Shown one piece after another: positions 1-8,490 of a stretch of 21,733 nt of DNA. This DNA comes from RI-43 sp033764725 (GTDB lineage: Bacteria > Pseudomonadota > Alphaproteobacteria > Caulobacterales > Aquidulcibacteraceae). Position numbers and translations under genes: made by a program. The notes beneath the pieces were generated by a model, which was not told the origin of the DNA, ran no database searches, and worked only from the letters and a program-made list of their open reading frames with translations. Each line of letters starts with the position of its first letter. The first letter of the stretch is position 1. Where the stretch lies: contig JANRIR010000071.1 of NCBI GenBank assembly GCA_033764725.1, positions 1-21,733 on the forward strand, in the 5' to 3' direction.

Positions 1-120
1 CGCCGCCGCCAGGAGCGCCGCCCCCGCCAGGCCGCGGTGCGGCAGATTGGCGCCGAGCGCCACCACCGCCAGCGGCCCGGTGGAACCGCCCGTCGATTGG
101 GGTAAGTCTCCGGCCCTCAA
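1..120 (-). CDS. folK: 2-amino-4-hydroxy-6-hydroxymethyldihydropteridine pyrophosphokinase (HPPK), 5' part only
   Basis: Only the N-terminal 40 or so codons are inside the window; the gene runs off the left edge. The minus strand reads openly to position 1 and encodes AVVALGANLPHRGLAG. The ALGANL signature is the usual start of the first beta strand and loop of HPPK, which transfers pyrophosphate from ATP to 6-hydroxymethyl-dihydropterin in folate synthesis. A TTG at 118-120, preceded by AGGAG about 10 bases upstream, is the best start. GTG codons at 61-66 are alternatives that would leave almost no leader before the signature. It is divergent from the NYN gene with only about 21 bases between starts. 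The identification rests on one short motif and on the known closeness of folK to this gene group in alphaproteobacteria, so it is probable rather than certain. Confidence 0.55.
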   Translation of the reverse strand, partial: MRAGDLPQSTGGSTGPLAVVALGANLPHRGLAGAALLAAA

Positions 121-141
121 ATCCTCAAGGCTCCTGATTCA

Positions 142-741
142 ATGCCCAACGTGCTCGAGCGCGCCATCCACCCTGACGAACGCATCGCCCTCTTTATCGA
201 CGGCGCCAATCTGTACTCGGCCGCCCGCGGCCTCGCCTTCGACATCGATTACAAGAAATTGCTGGATGAGTTTCGCCGTGCAGGCCGCTTCATCCGGGCC
301 AATTACTATACGGCCATCGTTGAAGACCAGGACTTCTCGCCCATCCGCCCGCTCGTCGACTGGCTGGACTATAACGGCTTCACCGTGGTCACGAAGCCGG
401 CGCGCGAATTCACCGATCAGATGGGCCGGCGCCGGTTCAAGGGCGACATGGACGTCGACATCGCGGTCGACATGCTCGAAGCCGCCGCCTGGTGCGACCA
501 TGTGTTTCTGTTCTCAGGGGACGGCGATTTCGTGTCGCTGGTGCTGGCGCTGCGGCGCAAGGGGGTCCGCGTGACGGTGGTGTCGACCACCCGCTCCAAC
601 CCGCCGATGATCGCCGACGAATTGCGCCGCCAGGCCGATTCCTTCATCGACCTCACCGAGCTTGCGCCGCTGATCGGGCGCCCTCCCCGCGAGCGCGGGC
701 CGCGCTACGACGACGACCTCGATCCCGCCGACGACGCGTGA
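142..741 (+). CDS. NYN domain protein, LabA/DUF88 family (putative PIN-like ribonuclease)
   Basis: The 199-residue protein is almost entirely a NYN domain, a PIN-like nuclease fold that binds metal through clustered acidic residues. The expected acidic motifs are present: FIDGANL (Asp20), KGDMDVDIAVDM (Asp102, Asp104, Asp106, Asp110) and FSGDGDF (Asp127, Asp129). A short Asp-rich tail follows residue 180. Members are thought to cleave or process RNA, but the target of this alphaproteobacterial form is not known to me. The ATG at 142 has no clear Shine-Dalgarno. Its stop codon overlaps the GTG start of the uracil-DNA glycosylase gene (GTGA at 738-741), so the two are probably translated together. 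The family is confident; the substrate is unknown. Confidence 0.88.
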   Translation: MPNVLERAIHPDERIALFIDGANLYSAARGLAFDIDYKKLLDEFRRAGRFIRANYYTAIVEDQDFSPIRPLVDWLDYNGFTVVTKPAREFTDQMGRRRFKGDMDVDIAVDMLEAAAWCDHVFLFSGDGDFVSLVLALRRKGVRVTVVSTTRSNPPMIADELRRQADSFIDLTELAPLIGRPPRERGPRYDDDLDPADDA

Positions 742-1382
742 GCGCCCCGCCGGAAGCGCCGCGCGATTGCGCCCTGTGCCCGCGGCTGGTCGCCTACCGC
801 GCCGAGAATGCGCGGCGCGAACCTGCCTGGTTCAACGGGCCTGCGCCGTCGTTCGGCGACGCGGAGGCGCGCCTGCTCGTCGTCGGCCTGGCGCCGGGGC
901 GCACCGGCGCCAACCGCACGGGGCGGCCCTTCACCGGCGATTACGCCGGCGATCTTCTTTACGCCACCCTGTCGAAGTTCGGCTTTGCGCAGGGAACCTA
1001 CGCCGCCGATCCCGGCGACGGGCTGTCGCTCACCGGCGCAATGATCACCAACGCCGTGCGCTGCGCGCCGCCGGAGAACAAGCCGACGCCCGCCGAAATC
1101 GCAACCTGCCGCCCGTTCCTAGCGGCGCGCATCGCGGCGCTGCCGAAGCTGCGTGTTGTTATGGCGCTCGGGTCCATCGCGCATGAGAGCGTGCTGCGCG
1201 CGCACGGGCTCAAACCCGCGGACGCGAAATTCGCCCATGGCGCCGAAGCCGCGCTGCCTGGCGGCCGCACGCTGCTCTCCAGCTATCATTGCTCGCGCTA
1301 CAACACGCAGACGAAGCGGCTGACGGCGGCGATGTTCGAACAGGTGTTCGCCCGCGCCCGCGCGATGTGCGACGAGAGTTAG
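738..1382 (+). CDS. Uracil-DNA glycosylase, family 5 (UDGb type)
   Basis: The 214-residue protein removes uracil, and in this family other deaminated bases, from DNA as the first step of base excision repair. The start is the GTG overlapping the NYN stop codon; an upstream extension in the same frame only mirrors the NYN gene. Motif A, GLAPGRTGANRTGRPFTGD, is diagnostic of family 5, which lacks the Asp or Asn seen there in families 1 and 4. Motif B is SYHCSRYNTQTKRLT, with His where HPS is common. Four cysteines fit an iron-sulfur cluster: Cys11 and Cys14 near the N-terminus, then the pair in RCAPPENKPTPAEIATC. The gene ends inside the 3' end of smpB on the other strand (4-base convergent overlap). 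Confidence 0.9.
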   Translation: MSAPPEAPRDCALCPRLVAYRAENARREPAWFNGPAPSFGDAEARLLVVGLAPGRTGANRTGRPFTGDYAGDLLYATLSKFGFAQGTYAADPGDGLSLTGAMITNAVRCAPPENKPTPAEIATCRPFLAARIAALPKLRVVMALGSIAHESVLRAHGLKPADAKFAHGAEAALPGGRTLLSSYHCSRYNTQTKRLTAAMFEQVFARARAMCDES

Positions 1383-1849
1383 CCGCGGTCGCGCAACAGC
1401 CGCGCCTGGTTGCGCTTCCATTCGCGATCTTTCGTCGCCGCGCGTTTGTCGTGCGCCTTCTTGCCGCGCGCCAGCGCCAGTTCGAGCTTCGCCACGCCGC
1501 GCTCATTGAAATAGAGCTTGAGGGGCACCAGCGTGCGTCCCTCGCGCTCCATCGCGCCGAACAATTTGTTGAGCTCGCGCCGCTTCACCAGGAGTTTTCT
1601 GGGCCGGCGCGGCTCATGATTGAATTGCGAGGCCGGCGCATATTCGGGGATGTGCGCATTGACGAGATACAATTCGCCGCGCTCGGGGCTTGCGTAGCTC
1701 TCCGCGATGTTCGCCCGGCCGGCGCGCAGCGCCTTCACTTCGGTGCCCAACAATTGGATCCCGGCCTCGAGGGTCTCCTCGATCAGATAGTCGAAGCGCG
1801 CGCGCCGATTTTCCGCGACGAGCTTGGCTGCGCCCTTGCTCTCGCTCAT
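1379..1849 (-). CDS. smpB: SsrA-binding protein SmpB
   Basis: SmpB binds tmRNA (ssrA) and delivers it to stalled ribosomes for trans-translation. The 156-residue length is typical. Recognisable segments are ENRRARFDYLIEE near the N-terminus, GTEVKALRAGRANIAESYA in the beta-barrel tmRNA-binding core, and GVAKLELALARGKKAHDKR followed by a basic DREWKRNQ tail that enters the decoding centre. The ATG at 1849 overlaps the dapA stop codon as ATGA, so it is the second gene of a dapA-smpB pair, an arrangement common in alphaproteobacteria. The tmRNA gene itself is not in this window. The gene faces the UDG gene with a 4-base overlap and has no room for its own terminator beyond that. Confidence 0.96.
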   Translation of the reverse strand: MSESKGAAKLVAENRRARFDYLIEETLEAGIQLLGTEVKALRAGRANIAESYASPERGELYLVNAHIPEYAPASQFNHEPRRPRKLLVKRRELNKLFGAMEREGRTLVPLKLYFNERGVAKLELALARGKKAHDKRAATKDREWKRNQARLLRDRG

Positions 1850-2727
1850 GCGTTTATGTCGATCCCCGCCGCCTGCATCGCCGCGCGCACCTCAGCGCGG
1901 CCCGCTTCGCTGAGCGGCGCGATCGGCAAGCGCGCTTCGGGCGAGCACCAGCCGCGCAGGGAGGCGGCGTACTTCGCCGGCGCGGGGCTTGCTTCGCAAA
2001 ACATCGCGCGATGCAGCGCCACGAGGTTGGCGTTGATCTGTCGCGCGCGGGCGTAGTCGCCGGCATGGGCGGCGGTCTGCGCGAGCGCGCACGCCTCCGG
2101 CGCGGCGTTCGCCGTCACCGAGATGCAACCGTCGCCGCCGGCCGCGTTGAACGCCAGCGCCGAACCATCCTCGCCGGACAGCAACAAAAACGCCTCGCCG
2201 CACAAAGCGCGGTGCCGCGCCACACGCTCGAGATCGCGGCTGGCGTCCTTCAAGCCGATCACGTTGGGCAAGGCGGCCAAGCGCGCGACGGTTTCCGGTA
2301 AAAGATCGACGCCGGTGCGCGACGGCACATTGTAGAGAATGATCGGGATCTGCACCGCGGCGTTGATGGCCGTGTAATGGGCGACCAGTCCTTCCTGCGT
2401 CGGCCGCACATAATAGGGCGTCACGATCAGCGCCGCATCGGCGCCGACGCGCTTGGCCGTGCGCGCGAGCGCGATCGAATCATCCGTCCCCGGCGCGCCG
2501 CATCCGGCGATCACCGGAATGCGTCCCCGCACAGCCTCGACCGCACACGCGATCACACGTTCGTGTTCCGCATCGGAAAGCGTCGTCGCTTCGCCCGTCG
2601 TGCCGACGACCACCAGCCCGTGCGACCCCAGATCGACATGGCGCTCGACCAGGCTGGACAAGGCTTTTTCGTCAAGTGCGCCATTGCGCATCGGCGTGAC
2701 GAGAGCGGGAATCGAACCATGGAACAT
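1846..2727 (-). CDS. dapA: 4-hydroxy-tetrahydrodipicolinate synthase
   Basis: DapA condenses pyruvate with aspartate semialdehyde, the committed step of the diaminopimelate/lysine pathway that also supplies peptidoglycan. The 293-residue protein has the family landmarks: GTTGEATTL (Thr43, Thr44), TPYYVRPTQEG (Tyr106), ILYNVPSRTG (Tyr132, Arg137) and IGLKDAS with Schiff-base Lys160. These match the E. coli catalytic set almost position for position. The chosen start gives MFHGSIPALVTPM, the normal N-terminus; an in-frame ATG 54 bases further upstream would add an unusual leader. No strong Shine-Dalgarno precedes it. The gene diverges from the lytic transglycosylase across about 150 bases and overlaps smpB by 4 bases. 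Confidence 0.95.
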   Translation of the reverse strand: MFHGSIPALVTPMRNGALDEKALSSLVERHVDLGSHGLVVVGTTGEATTLSDAEHERVIACAVEAVRGRIPVIAGCGAPGTDDSIALARTAKRVGADAALIVTPYYVRPTQEGLVAHYTAINAAVQIPIILYNVPSRTGVDLLPETVARLAALPNVIGLKDASRDLERVARHRALCGEAFLLLSGEDGSALAFNAAGGDGCISVTANAAPEACALAQTAAHAGDYARARQINANLVALHRAMFCEASPAPAKYAASLRGWCSPEARLPIAPLSEAGRAEVRAAMQAAGIDINA

Positions 2728-2880
2728 TGATGTGGAGACCAGGGAGGAAACGTTGGATAAAGCCGCGATCCTGCCGCACAAAGGCGCGGGGATGCAGCCA
2801 GGGTCGCGGGCCGCGGCGAACGCAGTGAAGCGATCATGCTTAGGCGGTCCCGCGGGCCCACGGCAAGCGGAGGCGATGCA
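2728..2880. promoter_or_regulatory. Divergent intergenic region between dapA and the lytic transglycosylase gene
   Basis: This 153-base spacer must hold promoters for both directions. On the minus strand, TTGTGC followed 16 bases later by TATCCA is a weak sigma-70-like candidate for dapA. On the plus strand no good -35/-10 pair was found. GGAGG about 8 bases before 2881 is a clear Shine-Dalgarno for the transglycosylase. No other gene or repeat is evident. Confidence 0.35.
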
Positions 2881-4953
2881 ATGAGGCCATGGATTCGCCG
2901 CGCGGGTTTAGGCGCCGGCCTGGCCACGATCGCGGCCATGGCGGCGCTTCTGGCCGCCAGCGTGCCGGCGCGCGAGGCGGCCGAGGCCTCCGACGTCGCA
3001 ACCGTGGGCGCGGCCTTCGAGACCGGCCCCCGACCGCCGGCGGCCGATCTCGCGCGCCTGCGCGACGGCCTCGCGGCGGCCAGCGGCGGCGACTGGGCCT
3101 CCGTGCGGACGCTGGCGCAGAACGCCGACGACCCCCTCGTGCGCCGTATCCTCGAATGGCGCGCCATCGCCGATCGCGGCGCCCCTGCAAGCTTCAGCGC
3201 ACTGTCCGCAGGGCTCGATCAATATCCCGAATGGCCGGGGCGCACGACGATGCGCCAGCGCGCCGAGCAGGCGATTTTCGATTCCGCAGCGCCGGCGCAG
3301 GCGCGCATCGCCTTTCTCACCGCCGAAGGCGGCCCCCTCACCGGCGACGGCAAGGTCGCGCTCGCACGCGCGCACCTCGATCTCGGCCAGCGCGACGAGG
3401 CGCGCGCGCTGGCGCGCGAGGCGTGGCGCAGCAACGCGCTCACCCCGCGCGCTGAGGGCGAGGCCTTGGCGGCGTTCGGCGACATCTTCACCGCCGACGA
3501 TCACGCCGCCCGCGTCGACATCCTGTTGTGGCGAGGCGAGCGTGCGGCGGCGCAACGTCTGCTGCCGCGGATCAGCGACGGACAGCAGCGGCTGGCGCGC
3601 GCGCGCATCGCGTTGCAGACGCGCCCGCGCCGCGGCCTGCAAGCCGCGGTGGACGCCGTGCCCGCCAGCCTGCGCGACCATCCCGGCCTGCTGTTCGAGC
3701 GCGCGCGCTATATCCGCCGCTCCGGGCGCCCGGAAGACGCCCTGCCGGTCGCTGCGCGCATCGCGCCGACTGAAGCGCCTGAAGCCGCGCGCGACGACAT
3801 TTTCGCCGAGCGGCGCGTGTATCTGTCGCGCGCGCTGCGCAGCGGCGATTATCGCCGCGCCTATCAGTTGGTCGCCGATCACGGGCTGCGTTCGGGCGAA
3901 GCCTTCGCCGACGCCGAGTGGCTCGCCGGCTGGATCGCGCTGCGCTTCACCGGCCAGCCCACGGTCGCGGCCGAGCATTTCGCGCATCTTGACGGCGGCG
4001 TGTCGACGCCGGTGTCGCGCGCCAGGGCGCTCTATTGGCGCGCGATCGCGGCGCGCGCGCTCGGCAACGCCGACGAGGCGCGCCTGCGCCTGGACGAGGC
4101 CGCGCGCTTCGATTTCACGTTCTACGGTCAGGTCGCCGCCGCCGAACGCGGCGCGCCGCACCTTATCGCCATCGCCGCGAACGACGCCCCGTCGCTGGAG
4201 GCGCGCCGCCGATTCGAGTCGCGCGAAACCGTGCGCGCGCTGCGCCTGATCTCGCAGAACGGCTCCCGCCAGGATTTCGAAACCTTCGCCTATTTTCTGG
4301 ATGACGCGCTCGACAACGCCGAAGAATTGGAGCTCCTCGCCGAAGTGGCGCGCGAGCAATCCTATCTACGCACCGCCGTGCGCAGCGCCAAGGCGGGCCT
4401 GCGGCGCGGCATCGTGGCGGGGAATGCGGCTTTCCCGCTGATCGCGCTGCCCGACAATGTGCGCAACGACGACAGCCCCGAGCCGGCGCTCGTGCTCGCC
4501 ATCATCCGCCAGGAAAGCGAATTCGACCCGAGCGTGGTGAGTTCGGCGGGCGCGCGCGGTCTGATGCAATTGCTGCCCTCGACGGCGCGCATCACCGCCA
4601 ACCGCCATGGCATCAGCTATACCGGCCCTGCGCAGCTCACGTCCGATCCTGTCGCAAACATCCAGCTCGGGGCCGCCCATCTCGGCGATCTGCTGGAGTC
4701 GTTCAACGGCTCCTACATTCTCACGATCGCCTCGTACAACGCCGGGCCCGGCCGCGCGCGCGAATGGATCGCGGAATGGGGCGATCCGCGCAATCCGAGC
4801 GTCGACGTGATCGACTGGATCGAACTGATCCCGTTCAGCGAAACGCGCAATTATGTGCAGCGGGTGATGGAGAACGTGCAGGTCTATCGCCATCGTTTGT
4901 CGGGCGCGCCCGCGCCGCTTCTGATCGCGCATGACCTCCGCCGCGGCGGCTGA
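2881..4953 (+). CDS. Secreted soluble lytic murein transglycosylase (Slt70-like)
   Basis: The 690-residue protein cleaves the MurNAc-GlcNAc bond of peptidoglycan, forming 1,6-anhydro ends in the periplasm. The ATG at 2881 is preceded by GGAGG and begins MRPWIRRAGLGAG, then a hydrophobic stretch ending ASVPA, a Sec signal peptide cut near residue 30. Residues of about 50-510 are Ala/Arg-rich helices typical of the ring-shaped U domain of Slt70. The C-terminal catalytic SLT domain contains IIRQESEFDPSVVS with catalytic Glu545, then GARGLMQLLPSTA, a helix with NIQLGAAHL, and ASYNAGPGR, all family motifs. The gene is downstream of a divergent promoter region and ends 6 bases from the stop codon of the dehydratase gene on the other strand. 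It resembles Slt in layout; assignment to a precise subfamily is inference. Confidence 0.92.
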   Translation: MRPWIRRAGLGAGLATIAAMAALLAASVPAREAAEASDVATVGAAFETGPRPPAADLARLRDGLAAASGGDWASVRTLAQNADDPLVRRILEWRAIADRGAPASFSALSAGLDQYPEWPGRTTMRQRAEQAIFDSAAPAQARIAFLTAEGGPLTGDGKVALARAHLDLGQRDEARALAREAWRSNALTPRAEGEALAAFGDIFTADDHAARVDILLWRGERAAAQRLLPRISDGQQRLARARIALQTRPRRGLQAAVDAVPASLRDHPGLLFERARYIRRSGRPEDALPVAARIAPTEAPEAARDDIFAERRVYLSRALRSGDYRRAYQLVADHGLRSGEAFADAEWLAGWIALRFTGQPTVAAEHFAHLDGGVSTPVSRARALYWRAIAARALGNADEARLRLDEAARFDFTFYGQVAAAERGAPHLIAIAANDAPSLEARRRFESRETVRALRLISQNGSRQDFETFAYFLDDALDNAEELELLAEVAREQSYLRTAVRSAKAGLRRGIVAGNAAFPLIALPDNVRNDDSPEPALVLAIIRQESEFDPSVVSSAGARGLMQLLPSTARITANRHGISYTGPAQLTSDPVANIQLGAAHLGDLLESFNGSYILTIASYNAGPGRAREWIAEWGDPRNPSVDVIDWIELIPFSETRNYVQRVMENVQVYRHRLSGAPAPLLIAHDLRRGG

Positions 4954-4959
4954 AACTGC

Positions 4960-5925
4960 TCACCCCGCCAGCGCCGCAGCGAACGTCGCCGCATCGACAT
5001 TGCCGCCGCTGGCGATGACGACGATCGTCTTGCCGCGCACCTCGATCGCGCCCGACAGCGCTGCGGCGAGCGCGGCCGCACCGCCCGGCTCGACCACGAT
5101 CTTCACTGTCTCGAACGCGGCGCGCATCGCCGCGCGCACCGCATCATCGGTGACGGCAAGCGCGCCGGCGAGGTGGTCCTGCGCCAGCGCGAACGGCATG
5201 CGCCCCATGCGCTCGGCCATCAGCGCATCGCAGATCGAGCGCACGCCGGGCGCATTGGCGATGATTTCTCCGCGGCGCAATGATTGCGCGATGTCGTCAT
5301 GGCCTTCCGGTTCGACGGCGAAAACCTGCGCGTGCGGCCAACGGTCGTGGATCGCCAGCGCGACGCCGGTCGCCAAGCCGCCGCCGCTGGCGTTGACGAG
5401 CACGAGATCCGGCGCGACCTCGACGTCCTCCGCGATCTCCAAGCCGCACGTGCCCTGCCCGGCGATGATGTGCGGATCGTCGAACGGCCGCACGATCGGC
5501 AGGCCGCGCGCCTGCGCGATGGCGCCCAAAATCGCCTCGCGATCCTGCGTGACGCGATCATACGGGACGATCTCGCCGCCGAGCGCGCGCACCTGATCGG
5601 TTTTGATCTGCGGCGCATCGGCGGGCATCACGATGACGGCGGGAACGCCGTAAGCGCGCGCCGCAGCGGCTACCGCGATCGCGTGATTGCCGGAGGAAAA
5701 CGCGGCGACGCCGCGGCTGCGCTCTTCGAGCGTCAGCGAGGCGATCTTGTTTGTCGCGCCGCGCAGCTTGAACGAGCCGAAACGCTGCAGGCATTCCGCC
5801 TTCACCAGCACGCGCGCGCCCAGGCGCGCATTGAGCGCATCGCTCTCCAGGATCGGCGTGCGGCGAATATGCGGGGCGATGGCGGCTGCTGCGGCGCGCA
5901 CATCGGCGATGGTGGGCACGTTCAT
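4960..5925 (-). CDS. PLP-dependent threonine/serine dehydratase (no ACT domain)
   Basis: The 321-residue protein belongs to the fold-type II PLP enzymes that deaminate threonine or serine to the keto acid. The PLP lysine is Lys53 in QRFGSFKLRGA, followed by the substrate/PLP motif FSSGNHAIA, the phosphate-binding glycine loop NASGGGLATG and a C-terminal ASGGN. There is no C-terminal ACT regulatory domain, so it is a short, catabolic-type dehydratase or a serine racemase-like relative rather than biosynthetic IlvA. The substrate cannot be fixed from sequence. The start ATG overlaps the hrpB stop codon (ATGA at 5922-5925). It faces the transglycosylase gene with a 6-base gap. Confidence 0.88.
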   Translation of the reverse strand: MNVPTIADVRAAAAAIAPHIRRTPILESDALNARLGARVLVKAECLQRFGSFKLRGATNKIASLTLEERSRGVAAFSSGNHAIAVAAAARAYGVPAVIVMPADAPQIKTDQVRALGGEIVPYDRVTQDREAILGAIAQARGLPIVRPFDDPHIIAGQGTCGLEIAEDVEVAPDLVLVNASGGGLATGVALAIHDRWPHAQVFAVEPEGHDDIAQSLRRGEIIANAPGVRSICDALMAERMGRMPFALAQDHLAGALAVTDDAVRAAMRAAFETVKIVVEPGGAAALAAALSGAIEVRGKTIVVIASGGNVDAATFAAALAG

Positions 5926-8381
5926 GAGGCGGCGCCGTTCGGTTTTGCGCGCCGGGTGGGCGGCGCCGTGAGGGGATCATCGGGCCAGGGGTGCTTTGGA
6001 TAGCGCCCGCGCAAGTCGGCGCGTACGGCGGCGTAAGAGCCGCGCCAGAACCCCGGCAGGTCGCGCGTCGTCTGCACAGGGCGATGCGCCGGCGACAACA
6101 GCCGCACCAGGAGCGCGACACGCCCGCGCGCGATGGTGGGATGCGAGTCAAGGCCGAACATCTCCTGCACGCGCACATCGATCGCAGGCCCGCCCTCGCA
6201 GACGTAATCGATCGCCGCGGAACCGCCGGCGGGCGTCTCAAAACGCGGCGGCGCCAGCGCATCGAGATCGCGCGCCTGCGCATAGGTCAGCTGCTGCAGG
6301 AGCGCGTCGCCGAGGCGCCCGTCGGCGAGGTCGCTCCAGCGCTGCGCGTCCTCCAGCGCCGGGGCGAGCCAATCCGCCATCGTCGCATCGATCGCGGCGT
6401 CGCTCCAATCCGGCCAGGCGCCGGGCTCGAGCCTGCGCAACAGAGCCACGCGCGCGCGCACTTGCGCATCGCGCTCGGCCCAAGGCAGCGCCGCGGCGCC
6501 GCGCCGCTGCGCTTCTCGAAGCAAGGCGGCGGCGATGGCCTCGCGCGGCGGCGCATCGAGCGGGCCTTCGCTCAAGACAAGCGCGCCGAGACGCCTTGTT
6601 CGGCGCGCGCGCACTGCGCCGGACGCCTCGTCGAAGCGGATGTCGATGCGGGTTTCGATGGCGGCGCCGAAAGCCGCCTCGATCGCGCCGACGTCGAGGG
6701 CCGCCGCCGCGAGGACTCGCGTTCGATCGGCGCGGCCGGTCGCATCAGCCACGACCAGGTATGGCGCTTGCGCCAACGGCTCGGCCGGGTCGAGGTTCAC
6801 GCCGCGGCCATTGGCCATCAGATACTCCCCGCTTCCGGCGCTGCGCGCCTTGGCGATCCGGTCGGGGAAGGCGCGCGCCAGCGTCAGGCCCAGGCGATCG
6901 TCGCGCACGGCTCCGTCGCGCTGCGCGGTGAGTCTTGTCGCAGCATTGAGGGCGTTGCGCGCGCGTCGGCCGTCATCGCGGCGCCAGGCGAGCAGGCGCG
7001 CGCCGAGATCCGGGCTGCGTCCGCCAAGCCCCTGCTCCGACAACAGCATCGCGGCCTGCGCCGCCAACAGGCCGTCGCCTTCCGCCTCTGCAGCGGCGAT
7101 CATGTGGGCCAGGATCGGATCGACGCCGCGGGTCGCGAGGCTGTGTCCATAGGGCGTCAGCCGGCCGTCGCCGTCGCGCGCGCCGATGCGGACCAGCGTC
7201 TCGACCGCGGCGCGCCACGCCTCCCGCGGCGGCGGATCGAGCCAGGTCAAGCCGTCGGGCTCCGCCAGGCCCCAGCCGCCGAGCGTCATCGCGAGGCCGG
7301 TCAAATCGGCGTCGAGAATCTCCGGCCGGTCATAGGGGGCCAACGCCCGCGTCTCGCCTTCGCTCCACAGCCGCCAGCAGACCCCAGGCGCGGTGCGCCC
7401 CGCGCGGCCGGCGCGCTGCGCGACGGCCGCCTGCGAGGCGCGCACCGTTTCCAGACGCATCAGACCAAGCCCGGGTTCGTACCGCGGACGCCGCGCCAGA
7501 CCGCAATCGACCACGATGCGCACGCCCTCGATCGTAAGGCTGGTTTCCGCGATCGCCGTCGCCAGCACAATCTTGCGCCGCCCCGGCTGCGCCGGCGCGA
7601 TCGCCGCATCTTGAGCCTCCGGCGCGACGGCGGCGTAAAGCGGGTGAATGTCGAGCGCGGGATCGAGGCGCTGGTCGCGCAGCATCTGCGCGACGCGGTC
7701 GATCTCGCGCGCGCCGGGCAGAAAGGCGAGAAGGTCGCCATCGTCTTCGCGCAGGGCGGCGCGAATGCAGGCCGCGCACGCCTCCTCCACCGACGCGCCA
7801 GCGTCGCGCGGGCGATAGCGGATATCGAGCGGAAAGGTGCGCCCTTCCGACACGATCACCGGCGCCTGATCGAGCGCTGCGGCGACGCGCGCGCCGTCCA
7901 GGGTCGCCGACATCACGATCAGGCGCAGGTCGGGCCGCAAGCCCTGCTGCGCGTCGCGCGCCAGCGCAAGCGCTGTGTCGCCCTCCAGACTGCGCTCGTG
8001 AAACTCGTCGAGCAGCACAGCCGAGACCCCATCAAGCGCCGGGTCGGCGACGATCATGCGCGTGAACACGCCCTCGGTCACCGCCTCGATGCGCGTGCGG
8101 GGCCCGATCTTGGAGTCGAGGCGCACCCGGTAGCCGACCGTCTCGCCCACCGCCTCGTCCAAAAGCCGCGCCATCTGCGCCGCTGCCGCGCGGGCGGCGA
8201 TCCGTCGCGGGGCGAGCAGGATGATCTTGCCGCCCCGCGCCCAGGGGGCGTCCAGCAGCGCCAGCGGCGTGCGGGTGGATTTGCCCGCGCCCGGCGCCGC
8301 CGACAGCACCGCCGCGCTGCGGTCCTCGAGGGCGGCGCGCAGCGCAGGCAGAACAGCGTCGATCGGCAGCATCGTCGGCAT
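5922..8381 (-). CDS. hrpB: ATP-dependent RNA helicase-like protein HrpB
   Basis: This is a DExH-box helicase of about 819 residues, the usual HrpB size. Numbered from the ATG at 8381, Walker A is APGAGKST (Lys34), motif II is DEFH (125-128), motif III is SAT (158-160), and motif VI is QRAGRAGRTAPG. The helicase core is followed by a helicase-associated region and a long C-terminal HrpB-specific domain. Its cellular role is poorly defined in bacteria. Start choice is uncertain: ATG at 8381 or 8372 (giving MLPIDAVLPAL, the normal family N-terminus), or TTG at 8411; none has a good Shine-Dalgarno. The 3' end overlaps the dehydratase start by 4 bases, suggesting coupled translation of two functionally unrelated products. 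Confidence 0.93.
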   Translation of the reverse strand: MPTMLPIDAVLPALRAALEDRSAAVLSAAPGAGKSTRTPLALLDAPWARGGKIILLAPRRIAARAAAAQMARLLDEAVGETVGYRVRLDSKIGPRTRIEAVTEGVFTRMIVADPALDGVSAVLLDEFHERSLEGDTALALARDAQQGLRPDLRLIVMSATLDGARVAAALDQAPVIVSEGRTFPLDIRYRPRDAGASVEEACAACIRAALREDDGDLLAFLPGAREIDRVAQMLRDQRLDPALDIHPLYAAVAPEAQDAAIAPAQPGRRKIVLATAIAETSLTIEGVRIVVDCGLARRPRYEPGLGLMRLETVRASQAAVAQRAGRAGRTAPGVCWRLWSEGETRALAPYDRPEILDADLTGLAMTLGGWGLAEPDGLTWLDPPPREAWRAAVETLVRIGARDGDGRLTPYGHSLATRGVDPILAHMIAAAEAEGDGLLAAQAAMLLSEQGLGGRSPDLGARLLAWRRDDGRRARNALNAATRLTAQRDGAVRDDRLGLTLARAFPDRIAKARSAGSGEYLMANGRGVNLDPAEPLAQAPYLVVADATGRADRTRVLAAAALDVGAIEAAFGAAIETRIDIRFDEASGAVRARRTRRLGALVLSEGPLDAPPREAIAAALLREAQRRGAAALPWAERDAQVRARVALLRRLEPGAWPDWSDAAIDATMADWLAPALEDAQRWSDLADGRLGDALLQQLTYAQARDLDALAPPRFETPAGGSAAIDYVCEGGPAIDVRVQEMFGLDSHPTIARGRVALLVRLLSPAHRPVQTTRDLPGFWRGSYAAVRADLRGRYPKHPWPDDPLTAPPTRRAKPNGAAS

Positions 8382-8433
8382 GGGCTTAGCGGGCGGCGCA
8401 ATCGGGCTCAACCGGAGCGCTGCGGCGGGAACA

Positions 8434-8462
8434 TTGGCGGGCGCCTGCGCGATGCGTATAAA
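8434..8462 (+). promoter_or_regulatory. Candidate sigma-70 promoter for the lipoprotein gene at 8491
   Basis: TTGGCG at 8434-8439 and TATAAA at 8457-8462 are separated by exactly 17 bases and lie 28 bases before the ATG at 8491. TATAAA stands out in this GC-rich sequence. Transcription would start near 8469, leaving a leader of about 20 bases that carries GAGG before the ATG. This is sequence match only. Confidence 0.5.
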
Positions 8463-8490
8463 TCATGACGGCGGGGGCTGGTGAGGCGAT

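Noticed and set aside
2728..2880. Riboswitch such as a lysine element ahead of dapA
   Set aside because: The minus-strand leader is too short and shows no convincing conserved riboswitch core.
2908..4359. A 483-codon open frame on the minus strand opposite the lytic transglycosylase
   Set aside because: It is an Arg/Ala/Gly-rich shadow of the real gene, with no domain and no start signal. High GC makes long antisense frames common.
5991..8468. An 825-codon plus-strand frame opposite hrpB
   Set aside because: Composition is Arg/Gln/Ala/His-rich with no motif, while the minus strand has every helicase motif. It is a shadow.
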